Source: JBGRQA01 sp041725895 (GTDB lineage: Bacteria > Bacteroidota > Bacteroidia > Bacteroidales > Marinifilaceae). Taken from it: a stretch of DNA of 64,000 bases. The notes under the pieces were generated by a model. The model searched no databases. It had not been told where the DNA came from and saw nothing but the letters and a program-made list of their open reading frames with translations. The stretch's first letter is position 1. Each line of letters opens with the position of its first letter. The stretch is taken from contig JBGRQA010000027.1 in NCBI GenBank assembly GCA_041725895.1, forward strand, positions 22,407-86,406, written 5' to 3'. The translations under genes were made by a program, and so were the position numbers. Shown here piece after piece: positions 18,316 through 27,067 of the stretch.

Positions 18316-19044
18316 TTATAACAGGTTTTTAGCCAGTTTTTCCATTGTTTTTACTTTCGGTATCAGAACATTGTTTTCAATCCGGGAGTGATAGTTCAAA
18401 TCTTCCTCCAGTTTGAACAATTCCTGTATGATTTTGTGATAGAGTAAGATGTTTACCGGAGGATTCAGGTATTTGATCATTATGGTTTTTAAATCCAATA
18501 GTTTTTCTTCAATATCGTCATGTTCGTCATGAAAAGTTTGAATGGAATAGGAATTCAGGAGTTTGCGGTTGGAATCACTAACGGTTTGTGTCAAAACGGT
18601 CTGTTCCAGTGCAATCACATAGGGGAAAACTAGTTCTTCTTCCCGAAGAATATGTTCGGTTAATTCGGATCGATACCCTTCAAAAAAGTTTTTGATCAGG
18701 CTAATGTATTTCTGGTCTTCATCCTTTTCGGACCGAAGTTTGTCAATCTTCGATTCGATCTCTGTTAACCATTCATTTAAATAATTGGCATGGGTCATTT
18801 TTAGATAAGCCACAATGTCCTTAGCTGGTATGGTTTGAAGTTTTTCGTTTGGGAAATAGTCACTATCGTGATAGGCGTTTACCAATTCCAGAAAGAAATT
18901 TAGATCGATTTGGCCTTCCTGGCAAATTTCCTCAACCGTTTTGTCTCCAAAGCCAAGATTGATTCCGAAGCGATGGATGACGGGGATGAGCATGTGGTTT
19001 AGGAGAACCACATCAGCCATTTTCATGTTCTTTTTAATAAGCAT
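18316..19044 (-). CDS. Hemerythrin domain protein, RIC/ScdA-like
   Basis: A 242-residue protein. The first 70 residues resemble the ScdA N-terminal (DUF542-type) region (MADVVLLNHMLIPVIHRFGI, then LNFFLELVNAYHD). A four-helix hemerythrin domain follows, with His and Glu residues in MTHANYL, LTEHILREEE, TFHDEHDDIEE and NYHSRIENN that would hold a di-iron centre. RIC proteins repair Fe-S clusters damaged by NO or oxidants. Three close Met starts exist (residues 1, 7, 9); the first is used. It is followed at once by the atypical LuxR regulator. Iron binding is read from motif spacing only. Confidence 0.85.
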   Translation of the reverse strand: MLIKKNMKMADVVLLNHMLIPVIHRFGINLGFGDKTVEEICQEGQIDLNFFLELVNAYHDSDYFPNEKLQTIPAKDIVAYLKMTHANYLNEWLTEIESKIDKLRSEKDEDQKYISLIKNFFEGYRSELTEHILREEELVFPYVIALEQTVLTQTVSDSNRKLLNSYSIQTFHDEHDDIEEKLLDLKTIMIKYLNPPVNILLYHKIIQELFKLEEDLNYHSRIENNVLIPKVKTMEKLAKNLL

Positions 19045-19371
19045 AGAAAGTTATTTTTATTGTGACTAAATTAATAAAAAGAAGAAGGAAAATGAAATGG
19101 GACGGGAGATTGTTTTGAAAAGCCGGATTTACCGAAACCATGAGAGATAGTACACTAAAAAATGAAAAAAAACTATGGCAAAAGATTTTTCGATTCTCCT
19201 GTGATTTCGGCAATCATCAGCCCTTGCTTCGTATTAACAGTGGCAAAGATAAGTGGTGGTTAAATTATGGGCAATACCAAGATGTTGGTATATTTTAATC
19301 GAATCTAAATAAAAAACCCGAAAGCCATTTTTTTTATGGTCTTCGGGCTATGATATTAAAGCTGATATTTT
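19045..19371. other. Intergenic region with possible promoter of the hemerythrin gene
   Basis: This 327-base stretch encodes nothing credible. A minus-strand -7-like TATCTTTG (complement of 19244-19251) could start the hemerythrin transcript with a leader of about 190 bases. The end nearest the TPR gene holds its terminator. Confidence 0.45.
19309..19347 (-). terminator. Terminator of the TPR gene
   Basis: CCCGAA (19317-19322) pairs with TTCGGG (19342-19347), and inside it CCAT pairs with ATGG. On the minus strand the stem is followed by six T. Confidence 0.6.
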
Positions 19372-20631
19372 TTATTTTTCAAAATGTATCCTCTCTTTTA
19401 AGTGTAATATGCGGCTTCTGGCGTACTCTTTTCTCTTTTCATCTTTTCCTTGATACAAGTTAAGATATTGAGAGTAGTAGTTGATGGCTTCCTTTTTATG
19501 ATTTCCAAACTCTTCATAAGTTGTTGCAATATCGTAAAGGATGTTTGGACTATCTTTATCGAGCTCCCAGGATGCGATATAGGCTTTGACCGATTTGTCA
19601 AACTGTTTTACAAATCCATAAGCTCTGGCCTGGTATAGTTTAAGCGAAGCCATATATGGGGGGATAGAGAAGGTTTCGGAATCTTCAAATTTCTCGAGAC
19701 TCTCTTTGTGGCGGCCTAATTTCTGTAGGGTGATACCGAGGTAAAGATTCACCATGGGGTCATTTACAGACTTTGGTCCTACTGATTGGAGTGCTTCCAG
19801 GGCCTTTTCGTAATCTTTTGCATTTAAGTAACAGAGTCCAAGTTGTTTGTATGTTACATCATCGGCTTTCTCCAGTTGACGGATTTTTTCAAGCACCACT
19901 TGTGCGTTTTCAAACCATTTTAAATTGATGAGGAGTTGAGCTTTTTTCTTAAGAAGGATAAAATTATTGGGGAAATCTTTCAAGCCTTTGTTACAGTAGA
20001 GTAATGCTTTTTGATACACGGCGTACTGGTAGTAGGTTGAGATTAGTTTTACCAGAGTACCTAAATCCCGAGTATTTAATTCGTAGGCTGTTTTAAGATG
20101 ATCTATGGCTATTTGAGGTTGGTATAGTTTTTCGGCTAAAATTCCATACTGTTTGTGGTAGTAGGGATTGATAGAATCTTTAACTATAAGTCCTTTATAG
20201 AGATGAATCGCTTTTTTGTATTCCTTTTGTACTGTATAAACTTTAGCAAGTAGCAAATTGTTTGATGCATTGGAGGAGTCCAGTTGATAAGTGCTCTCTA
20301 GGAGTGTTTGTGCGTCGGGGTACATTCCACTTGAAAAATAACAATTACCAAGAGCCAATCGATTTGAGATATACAGGGAATCCAATTCCAGAGCTTTTTG
20401 GAAAGCAGAGATTGCTTTCCTATTCTGTTGCAGGGATTGGTGGGCTCGTCCTAATCTGTAAAAAAGGCGAGGCTGAAGGCTGTCTTTGCTCGTTTTTTGC
20501 TCCAATAGCTGAATTGCTTCCGGATATTTTTTCTGGAAGAGGAGTTGGTCTATTTTTTGGAGTTTTTGTGCTTGAGTCGAGTTGGAGTAAGCAAACACCA
20601 TACAGATAAATAACAGAGAGTAGTATTTCAT
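19372..20631 (-). CDS. Secreted tetratricopeptide repeat protein
   Basis: A 419-residue protein with a signal peptide (cleavage near SNSTQAQ, about residue 21) and about eleven consecutive TPR units covering nearly the whole mature chain (for example RLFYRLGRAHQSLQQNRKAI and TYKQLGLCYLNAKDYEKALE). It should be a periplasmic or outer-membrane-facing scaffold for protein-protein contacts. No catalytic domain is present, and the partner cannot be read from the neighbours (der downstream, hemerythrin gene on the other side). It is transcribed alone, with its own terminator. Confidence 0.85.
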   Translation of the reverse strand: MKYYSLLFICMVFAYSNSTQAQKLQKIDQLLFQKKYPEAIQLLEQKTSKDSLQPRLFYRLGRAHQSLQQNRKAISAFQKALELDSLYISNRLALGNCYFSSGMYPDAQTLLESTYQLDSSNASNNLLLAKVYTVQKEYKKAIHLYKGLIVKDSINPYYHKQYGILAEKLYQPQIAIDHLKTAYELNTRDLGTLVKLISTYYQYAVYQKALLYCNKGLKDFPNNFILLKKKAQLLINLKWFENAQVVLEKIRQLEKADDVTYKQLGLCYLNAKDYEKALEALQSVGPKSVNDPMVNLYLGITLQKLGRHKESLEKFEDSETFSIPPYMASLKLYQARAYGFVKQFDKSVKAYIASWELDKDSPNILYDIATTYEEFGNHKKEAINYYSQYLNLYQGKDEKRKEYARSRILHLKERIHFEK

Positions 20632-20725
20632 AATAATAGCTTAATTGTTAATTAAAGTGAAGTAAAACTAAGAAATTAGTTGATGAAATCAAATTTTGAG
20701 AAGAGTTGATTTAAAAATGGAGGTA

Positions 20726-20755
20726 CAAAAAAAGGACGGCCAACCGACCGTCCTT
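20726..20755 (-). terminator. Terminator of der
   Basis: AAGGACGG (20732-20739) pairs with CCGTCCTT (20748-20755); a run of T follows on the minus strand. Confidence 0.8.
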
Positions 20756-20777
20756 GAGTATATCAATAATATAAAAT

Positions 20778-22085
20778 CTATTTTTTACGCATAAAAATCT
20801 GGATGGGAACTCCTGTGAAATTCCAGTTTTTACGAATTTGGTTTTCCAGGTAGCGTTTGTAAGGATCTTTGATGTACTGGGGCAGATTACAATAAAAAGC
20901 AAAGCTTGGAGCGAAAGTAGGCAATTGGGTTACATACTTAATCTTGATGAATTTCCCTTTTACGGATGGTGGGGTAAAACTTTCAATAGCTTCCAGCATA
21001 ACTTTATTTAACTCCGAAGTTTGAATTTTACGCATGCGGTTTTCAAATACCTCAACGGCTGATTCCAGCACCCTGATCAAACGCTGTTTGTTGATGGCAG
21101 AGGTGAAGATAATGGGGACATCAACAAATGGAGCAATTTTCTCTCTGATATCTTTCTCAAACTCCTTCATGGTGTTGGTCTCTTTTTCAATCAGGTCCCA
21201 TTTGTTCACCATTACAACAACACCTTTGCGGTTGCGTTGGATAAGGTGGAAGATGTTCATGTCCTGAGCTTCCACTCCACGTGTTGCATCCAGAATCAAT
21301 ACACAAACATCTGCGCTTTCAATGGTTCGAACCGAACGCATTACCGAATAGAATTCAATATCTTCGTGTACCTTACCTTTCTTACGTACCCCGGCGGTAT
21401 CTACCAACATAAAATCGTGACCAAATTTTTGGAAACGGGTATGGATGGAATCTCGGGTAGTTCCTGAAATGTCGGTTACAATGAAACGTTCCTCTCCAAT
21501 TAAAGCATTAACGGTAGAAGATTTTCCAACATTGGGACGACCAACAAAGGCAATGCGGGGGATATCCAACTCTTCCTCTTCTGGTTTTTCTTCAAAGTCA
21601 GCAACTACTGCGTCCAGAAGGTCACCGGTTCCTGATCCGTTGACGGACGAAATGGGGTAAACCATATCACCAACTCCCAGGGCATAGAATTCTGAGGAGG
21701 CGAAGTTTAATTCATGGTTGTCGGCCTTGTTGGCTACCATGTAAACTTTTTTTCCTGAACGTCGAAGAATGCGTGCTACAGCCTCGTCCAGATCAGTGAT
21801 GCCATGCTGAACATCGGCCACAAACAGAATGGCATCAGCTTCATCAATGGCAAGCAAAACCTGCTTGCGAATTTCTTCCTCGAAAATATCATCCGAATTG
21901 ATGGCGTAACCACCAGTGTCAATTACGGAGAATTCTTCCCCATTCCATTCAGATTTTCCATAGTTTCGGTCACGTGTAACCCCGCTACTTTCGTTAACAA
22001 TAGCTTTCCGGGTTCCGGTTAACCGGTTGAACAGAGTTGATTTTCCTACGTTGGGTCTTCCAACAATTGCTACTATATTGCCCAT
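20778..22085 (-). CDS. der: Ribosome biogenesis GTPase Der (EngA)
   Basis: A 435-residue GTPase with two tandem G domains, each with its own P-loop (GRPNVGKSTLFNRL near residue 8 and GRPNVGKSSTVNAL near 182), switch II (DTGGY and DTAGVR) and NKxD motifs (NKAD, NKWD), followed by a KH-like C-terminal domain (from about 350). It acts in late 50S subunit assembly. The length is standard. It lies 123 bases downstream of era on the same strand; a -7-like TAATTTTG (complement of 22151-22158) between them suggests it may also have its own promoter. Confidence 0.97.
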   Translation of the reverse strand: MGNIVAIVGRPNVGKSTLFNRLTGTRKAIVNESSGVTRDRNYGKSEWNGEEFSVIDTGGYAINSDDIFEEEIRKQVLLAIDEADAILFVADVQHGITDLDEAVARILRRSGKKVYMVANKADNHELNFASSEFYALGVGDMVYPISSVNGSGTGDLLDAVVADFEEKPEEEELDIPRIAFVGRPNVGKSSTVNALIGEERFIVTDISGTTRDSIHTRFQKFGHDFMLVDTAGVRKKGKVHEDIEFYSVMRSVRTIESADVCVLILDATRGVEAQDMNIFHLIQRNRKGVVVMVNKWDLIEKETNTMKEFEKDIREKIAPFVDVPIIFTSAINKQRLIRVLESAVEVFENRMRKIQTSELNKVMLEAIESFTPPSVKGKFIKIKYVTQLPTFAPSFAFYCNLPQYIKDPYKRYLENQIRKNWNFTGVPIQIFMRKK

Positions 22086-22208
22086 GATTCTAATTCTTTT
22101 TCTTGTTTTTGGGTTCGGACATAATCTTTCCGTAGACTATCTGCTTGTAACAAAATTACAAACTCCAGTCCAATGTACGAAAAGAAAGCGTTTTTCCTTA
22201 TTGATGCT

Positions 22209-23093
22209 TTATTTCTGGTTGTATCCGAATCCTTTTAGTTGATTGTCTTTGTTTCTCCAGTCCTTAGCTACTTTTACGTAAATTTTCAGGAAGATTTTTT
22301 TACCAAAGAAGGTTTCCAAATCCTTACGGGCTTCGGTTCCTACTTTTTTAAGGGCTTTCCCCTGGTGGCCAATGATGATTCCTTTCTGGGAGGTTCGTTC
22401 TACGTTGATTACCGCCATGATGTTGATAATCTTTGGTTCCTCCTTAAATTCCTCAACTTCCACTTCTACAGAGTAGGGAATTTCCTTGTCGTAGTTGGTT
22501 AGGACTTTTTCACGGATGATTTCGGTTACGAAGAATCTGGCCGGTAAATCGGTCATCTCATCCTTGGAGAAGTAAGGAGGTCCTTCAGGTAACAACTCTA
22601 ATATCCGATCGAATAAATTTGTTACGTTGAAATTTTCTTTAGCTGACATGGGGAAAATTTCAGCTCTGGGGATCAGCTCTTTCCACTTGTCAAACAATTC
22701 CACCAGTTTGTCCTGCGTTGTCAAATCAATTTTGTTGATGATTAAAAGCACAGGTGTGTCTGAGTTCTGTACCTTCTTCAGGAAATCCTCATTTTTGTCC
22801 ATTTTTTCCACTACATCGGTAACGTAGAGGATGATGTCGGCATCTACCAAGGCAGAGGTAGAGAACTTCATCATGGATTCCTGAAGTTTGTAGTTTGGTT
22901 TCAGAACACCAGGTGTGTCGGAGTACACAATCTGGAAATCATCTCCATTCACTATTCCCTTGATACGGTGGCGTGTTGTTTGCGATTTGGAGGTGATAAT
23001 AGATATCCGCTCCCCCACCAGTTGGTTCATTAGGGTTGACTTTCCCACATTGGGATTTCCAATAATATTTACAAAACCTGATTTATGAGGCAT
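22209..23093 (-). CDS. era: GTPase Era
   Basis: A 294-residue GTPase that binds the 3' end of 16S rRNA during 30S maturation. The G domain shows GNPNVGKSTLMNQL (about 10-23), DTPGV and NKID; the C-terminal KH domain shows IIGHQGKALKKVGTEARKDLE. The ATG at 23091-23093 (MPHKSGFVNIIG) was chosen because it matches the family N-terminus; an upstream Met adds 12 residues that would overlap the promoter region (minus-strand -7 TATATTTG, complement of 23127-23134). It is divergent from the riboflavin operon. Confidence 0.95.
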   Translation of the reverse strand: MPHKSGFVNIIGNPNVGKSTLMNQLVGERISIITSKSQTTRHRIKGIVNGDDFQIVYSDTPGVLKPNYKLQESMMKFSTSALVDADIILYVTDVVEKMDKNEDFLKKVQNSDTPVLLIINKIDLTTQDKLVELFDKWKELIPRAEIFPMSAKENFNVTNLFDRILELLPEGPPYFSKDEMTDLPARFFVTEIIREKVLTNYDKEIPYSVEVEVEEFKEEPKIINIMAVINVERTSQKGIIIGHQGKALKKVGTEARKDLETFFGKKIFLKIYVKVAKDWRNKDNQLKGFGYNQK

Positions 23094-23149
23094 GGGTACT
23101 CGATTTATGGAATTTGAAAATTTCTGCAAATATAAGACAATTAATTGAA

Positions 23150-23180
23150 TTTGTTTTTAATACCGAAAAACCTATATTTG
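23150..23180 (+). promoter_or_regulatory. Promoter of the riboflavin operon
   Basis: TTTG (23150-23153), 19 bases, TATATTTG (23173-23180): an exact Bacteroidota housekeeping promoter. Transcription would start near 23187, about 40 bases before the riboswitch. Confidence 0.75.
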
Positions 23181-23227
23181 TACCAGATATCTCAATACGA
23201 GAGGTATCATTACATAATTTTATTGTT

Positions 23228-23338
23228 TCTTCAGGGCAGGGTGAAATTCCCGACCGGCGGTATAGTCCGCGAATCCCGATTTAGGGATTGAACTGGTGTG
23301 ATTCCAGTACCGACAGTATAGTCTGGATGGGAGAAGAA
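23228..23338 (+). ncRNA. FMN riboswitch (RFN element)
   Basis: The conserved RFN core is directly readable: CAGGGCAGGGTGAAATTCCC, then CGACCGGCGGTATAGTCCGC, GAATCC, the variable arm around AACTGGTGTGATTCCAGT, ACCGACAGTATAGTC, and the closing TGGGAGAAGA that pairs with the 5' strand. It binds flavin mononucleotide in the nascent mRNA. A 14-bp terminator stem follows directly before ribD, so control is most likely by transcription termination when FMN is high. Confidence 0.97.
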
Positions 23339-23403
23339 AAAAACAATTGTCATTATTGGTGATAATTGCTGTTGGGATTAATCCCTCAGATAAAATATTT
23401 ATC

Positions 23404-23448
23404 AAGCCCTGAATAGTATTAAAACTGTTCAGGGCTTTTTTGTTTTTT
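23404..23448 (+). terminator. Riboswitch-controlled terminator before ribD
   Basis: A 14-bp stem (23404-23417 with 23424-23437, loop ATTAAA, one G-T pair) is followed by an interrupted T-run up to 23448. The ribD ATG is only 10 bases further, so the terminator decides whether the operon is transcribed. Confidence 0.85.
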
Positions 23449-23457
23449 TGAATTTTT

Positions 23458-24561
23458 ATGAAGCAAGAACTACAATACATGCAAAGAGCTTTAGAGCTCG
23501 CCAAAAAAGGAGTGGGTGGAGTGAATCCCAATCCTCTGGTTGGTGCTGTAATTGTGAAAGATGGTAAGGTGATTGGTGAAGGCTACCATGAAGTGTTTGG
23601 TGGACCTCATGCCGAGGTGAATGCCTTTGCTTCGGCCACTGAAGATGTGGAGGGAGCAACAATGTATGTTACCCTTGAACCTTGTTCCCACTTCGGGAAA
23701 ACACCTCCATGTGCCGAAGCCATTGTAAAGAATAAATTAAGCAAAGTATACATAGGAATGCTGGATCCTAATCCTCTGGTTGCAGGAAGAGGAGTGAAAA
23801 TCATGGAGGAGAACGGTATTGAAGTGGAGCATGGTTTTCTTGTGGAGGAATTGACCCAAATGAACCGGGTATTTTTGAAATTTATTCAAACCAAACTTCC
23901 CTATGTTGTGATGAAAACCGCCATGACACTGGACGGGAAGATTGCAACACATACCGGCGATTCCAAATGGGTTTCCAACGATCTTTCCCGGGAATTTGTG
24001 CACCGATTGCGAAATGAATTGGCCGGAATTATGGTAGGAGTGGATACGGTGATTGCTGATGATCCCATGCTGACGACCCGTTTGCCTAAGAAAGGACGTA
24101 ATCCTATTCGTATTGTGGTGGATAGTTCGGGACGAATTCCATTGAAGTCAAAAATTTTGAACTCAGCGGAAGAGGCTGTTACTATTGTTGCTGTGACCGA
24201 AAAAGCAAGTTTGGAAAAAATTGAGGCGATTCAAACTCTTGGAAACGAAGTGTTGGTGATTGAATCCAAAGAGGATCGGGTAGATATCCAAAATTTAATG
24301 CAGAAGCTAGGAGAACGGGGTGTGGATGGGATTCTGTTGGAAGGAGGAGCTACCCTTAACTTCTCGGCCTTGCAAGAGGGGGTTGTAGATGAAGTAGTAT
24401 CCTTTATTGCGCCCAAAATTGTGGGAGGAGCTACCGCAAAGACACCAGTAGGTGGAGCAGGAATCGAAAAAATGAAACGGGCCATTGCCCTTGAGGATAT
24501 TCAAATCTCCAACTGGGACAACGATCTCATGCTGGTAGGAAAAGTTAAAAAGGAGGTTTAG
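23458..24561 (+). CDS. ribD: Bifunctional riboflavin deaminase/reductase RibD
   Basis: A 367-residue protein performing two steps of riboflavin synthesis: deamination of the pyrimidine 2,5-diamino-6-ribosylamino-4(3H)-pyrimidinone 5'-phosphate, then NADPH reduction of its ribosyl chain. The zinc deaminase site is HAEVNAF with TLEPCSHFGKTPPC (residues about 50-90). The reductase domain starts near 145 (VVMKTAMTLDGKIAT) and carries LLEGGATLNFSAL. It is the first gene of the operon, immediately after the riboswitch terminator; the next gene starts 4 bases after its stop. Confidence 0.97.
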   Translation: MKQELQYMQRALELAKKGVGGVNPNPLVGAVIVKDGKVIGEGYHEVFGGPHAEVNAFASATEDVEGATMYVTLEPCSHFGKTPPCAEAIVKNKLSKVYIGMLDPNPLVAGRGVKIMEENGIEVEHGFLVEELTQMNRVFLKFIQTKLPYVVMKTAMTLDGKIATHTGDSKWVSNDLSREFVHRLRNELAGIMVGVDTVIADDPMLTTRLPKKGRNPIRIVVDSSGRIPLKSKILNSAEEAVTIVAVTEKASLEKIEAIQTLGNEVLVIESKEDRVDIQNLMQKLGERGVDGILLEGGATLNFSALQEGVVDEVVSFIAPKIVGGATAKTPVGGAGIEKMKRAIALEDIQISNWDNDLMLVGKVKKEV

Positions 24562-24565
24562 TAAG

Positions 24566-25222
24566 ATGTTTACAGGATTAGTAGAAGAAATCGGAACCAT
24601 ACGATCGATTCAGCAGGGAGCCAAATCAATAAAGCTGACTGTTTCGGCAACGAAGATTATGGATGATGTAAAGTTGGGGGATAGTATTGCTACCAATGGG
24701 GTTTGCCTTACGGTTACTTCCTTTGATTCCAAAGGATTTTCGGCCGATGTGATGCCGGAAACCATGCGTCGATCCAATCTGGGGGATCAGAAAACAGGAA
24801 GTCGTGTAAACCTGGAACGGGCACTTCGTGTTGGAGATCGTTTGGGTGGTCATATGGTGAGTGGCCATATAGATGGAGTGGGACAGCTCGTTGGTTTTGA
24901 GGAGGAGGACAATGCCATTTGGGTGAGTATTGCCGCTTCTAAAGAGATTCTGAAATATGTAATTGAAAAGGGGTCGATTGCCATTGACGGTATCAGCCTT
25001 ACGGTTGCCTATGTGGACGATAAGATATTTAAAGTATCGATTATTCCCTTGACGCAAGAAGATACTACACTTACTTCCAAAAAAGTGGGTGAAAAGATAA
25101 ACCTGGAGTGTGATTTAACTGCCAAGTACATTGAAAAATTCATGTTCTACCGTGAACAGGAAGAGGAAAAGCAGGGATCGAGAATCTCTATGGATTTTTT
25201 AAAGGAAAACGGATTTGTATAA
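24566..25222 (+). CDS. ribE: Riboflavin synthase (alpha subunit)
   Basis: A 218-residue enzyme converting two 6,7-dimethyl-8-ribityllumazine molecules into riboflavin and a pyrimidine. The two lumazine-binding repeats are clear: MFTGLVEEIG with GDSIATNGVCLTV in the first, and GGHMVSGHIDGVG with GSIAIDGISLTVAYV in the second. The C-terminus extends about 15-20 residues past the usual end (after KYIEKFM), with a charged YREQEEEKQ stretch that may mediate trimer contacts. The gene is tightly packed in the rib operon and is also known as ribC in some species. Confidence 0.95.
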   Translation: MFTGLVEEIGTIRSIQQGAKSIKLTVSATKIMDDVKLGDSIATNGVCLTVTSFDSKGFSADVMPETMRRSNLGDQKTGSRVNLERALRVGDRLGGHMVSGHIDGVGQLVGFEEEDNAIWVSIAASKEILKYVIEKGSIAIDGISLTVAYVDDKIFKVSIIPLTQEDTTLTSKKVGEKINLECDLTAKYIEKFMFYREQEEEKQGSRISMDFLKENGFV

Positions 25223-25236
25223 AAATTATAGCAATT

Positions 25237-26475
25237 ATGACTTTTAATACCATTGAAGAAGCGATTGAAGACATCAAGCTGGGCAAGATGATTGTTGTGG
25301 TAGATGATGAGGATCGTGAAAATGAAGGTGACCTTTTGATGGCTGCCGAAATGGTGACCCCTGAGGCCATCAATTTTATGGCGCGTCAGGCCGGTGGTCT
25401 GATTTGTATGCCTATTATTAAAGAGCGTTTGGATGAGTTGCAGGTGGACATGATGGTTTACAACAACACCGATGCAAAGCAAACTGCTTTTACTGTGTCC
25501 ATCGATGCGGCAGATTGTTCTACGGGTATTTCCGCCCACGAGCGAGCACATACTATTAAAAAGGTATTGGATCCTCAGGCTAAGCCGGAAGATTTTACTC
25601 GTCCGGGGCACATCTTCCCTTTGGTAGCACGGAAAAACGGGGTTCTGGTTCGTGCCGGACATACTGAAGCAGGTGTGGATCTGGCCCGAATGGCTGGTTT
25701 GTTTCCTGCTGCTGTAATTTGTGAGATCATGAACGAAGATGGTACCATGGCTCGTGTTCCTCAGTTGATGGAGTATGTGAAAAAGCATGACCTGAAGATT
25801 ATTACTATTGCCGATTTGATTGAATACCGCCGTCGTACCGAGGTTTTGATTGAGCAGGTAACTCAAACCAATATGCCTACCAAGTACGGTGAATTTAGAG
25901 CTTATGGCTATATAAATAAAATCAACGGAGAACATCACGTTGCTCTTGTGAAAGGGGATATAACTACTGATGAACCCGTATTGGCCCGTGTGCACTCCGA
26001 ATGTTTAACCGGGGATGCTTTCGGTTCCTTGCGATGCGATTGTGGAGATCAGTTGCAGGAGGCTCTCCGCCGAATTGATGAGGCTGGACGTGGAGTTCTT
26101 CTGTACATGCGTCAGGAAGGCCGGGGAATTGGTTTGATTAACAAGTTGCGTGCCTACCAATTGCAGGATATGGGCATGGATACTGTAGAGGCGAATTTGG
26201 CTTTGGGATTCAAGGCTGATCTTCGTGATTATGGAATCGGTGCAGAGATATTGGCTGACTTGGGGATTAAGAAGTTGAAGTTGATGACCAACAACCCTCT
26301 GAAAATTGCAGGTCTGAAAGGGTATGACATGGAAGTTGTTGATCGGGAGCCTATCGAAATGACTTGTAATGAGAAGAACGAGTTTTACATGCAAACCAAG
26401 ATGAAGAAGATGGGACACTTGTTGCACCAGGATATTCGCTGGAACATGCAAAACGATGATAAGAAAATAGGATAA
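25237..26475 (+). CDS. ribBA: Bifunctional DHBP synthase / GTP cyclohydrolase II
   Basis: A 412-residue fusion providing both entry branches of riboflavin synthesis. The N-terminal RibB domain (1-205) makes 3,4-dihydroxy-2-butanone 4-phosphate from ribulose 5-phosphate and shows DDEDRENEGDL and GHTEAGVDLARM. The C-terminal RibA domain opens the GTP ring and shows the zinc cysteines in SECLTGDAFGSLRCDCG and the catalytic MRQEGRGIGL. Both halves look intact. It lies 14 bases after ribE in the same operon. Confidence 0.97.
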   Translation: MTFNTIEEAIEDIKLGKMIVVVDDEDRENEGDLLMAAEMVTPEAINFMARQAGGLICMPIIKERLDELQVDMMVYNNTDAKQTAFTVSIDAADCSTGISAHERAHTIKKVLDPQAKPEDFTRPGHIFPLVARKNGVLVRAGHTEAGVDLARMAGLFPAAVICEIMNEDGTMARVPQLMEYVKKHDLKIITIADLIEYRRRTEVLIEQVTQTNMPTKYGEFRAYGYINKINGEHHVALVKGDITTDEPVLARVHSECLTGDAFGSLRCDCGDQLQEALRRIDEAGRGVLLYMRQEGRGIGLINKLRAYQLQDMGMDTVEANLALGFKADLRDYGIGAEILADLGIKKLKLMTNNPLKIAGLKGYDMEVVDREPIEMTCNEKNEFYMQTKMKKMGHLLHQDIRWNMQNDDKKIG

Positions 26476-26506
26476 TCAAAAAATAGAAAAAATAAATTGT
26501 AACGAT

Positions 26507-26968
26507 ATGAATTTAATTGAAGGCAAATTAATCGCTAAGGATCTGAAATTTGGGATCGTGGTAGGACGATTCAATGAGTTTATTGGAGGAAAACTATTGG
26601 ATGGAGCTTTGGATGCTATTAAACGTCATGGTGCCAACGAGGAGGATGTTGATGTAGCATGGGTTCCAGGTGCTTTCGAGATTCCATTGGTAGCAAAAAA
26701 AATGGTCAAATCCGAAAAGTACGATGCTGTTATCTGTTTGGGAGCAGTTATCAAAGGATCTACTCCTCACTTCGATTACGTATCCAATGAGGTAACCAAA
26801 GGTGTAGCTCACGTTTCACTGGAGCAGGAGGTGCCTGTAATCTTTGGTGTGTTAACTACCGATACGATTGAACAAGCGATTGAAAGAGCCGGAACCAAAG
26901 CAGGAAACAAAGGCTTCGAAGCTGCAGTTACTGGTATTGAAATGGCTAATTTGCTGAAGCAATTCTAG
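26507..26968 (+). CDS. ribH: 6,7-dimethyl-8-ribityllumazine synthase
   Basis: A 153-residue enzyme that condenses the RibD pyrimidine product with dihydroxybutanone phosphate. It shows VVGRFNEFI near the N-terminus, WVPGAFEIPL, CLGAVIKGSTPHFDYV with the catalytic His, and GVLTTDTIEQAIERAG. The length is typical of the 60-mer capsid-forming type. It is the last gene of the rib operon and is followed by a strong terminator. Confidence 0.97.
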   Translation: MNLIEGKLIAKDLKFGIVVGRFNEFIGGKLLDGALDAIKRHGANEEDVDVAWVPGAFEIPLVAKKMVKSEKYDAVICLGAVIKGSTPHFDYVSNEVTKGVAHVSLEQEVPVIFGVLTTDTIEQAIERAGTKAGNKGFEAAVTGIEMANLLKQF

Positions 26969-26993
26969 ACTTCGAAAAGTACTAAACAAAAAG

Positions 26994-27020
26994 AAACCCG
27001 GGAATTTCCCGGGTTTTTTT
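26994..27020 (+). terminator. Terminator of the rib operon (bidirectional)
   Basis: AAACCCGGG (26994-27002) pairs with CCCGGGTTT (27008-27016) across AATTT; T-rich tails exist on both strands, so it can also end the convergent pseudouridine synthase transcript. Confidence 0.85.
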
Positions 27021-27067
27021 GTGCTTTCTTGTTGTCTAATTTGAAAATAGAAGCTTCCAATTGTATT

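Noticed and set aside
25147..25995. 282-codon minus-strand frame opposite ribE/ribBA
   Set aside because: It lies wholly opposite strongly conserved riboflavin genes and is His/Ser/Asn-rich, as expected from antisense reading.
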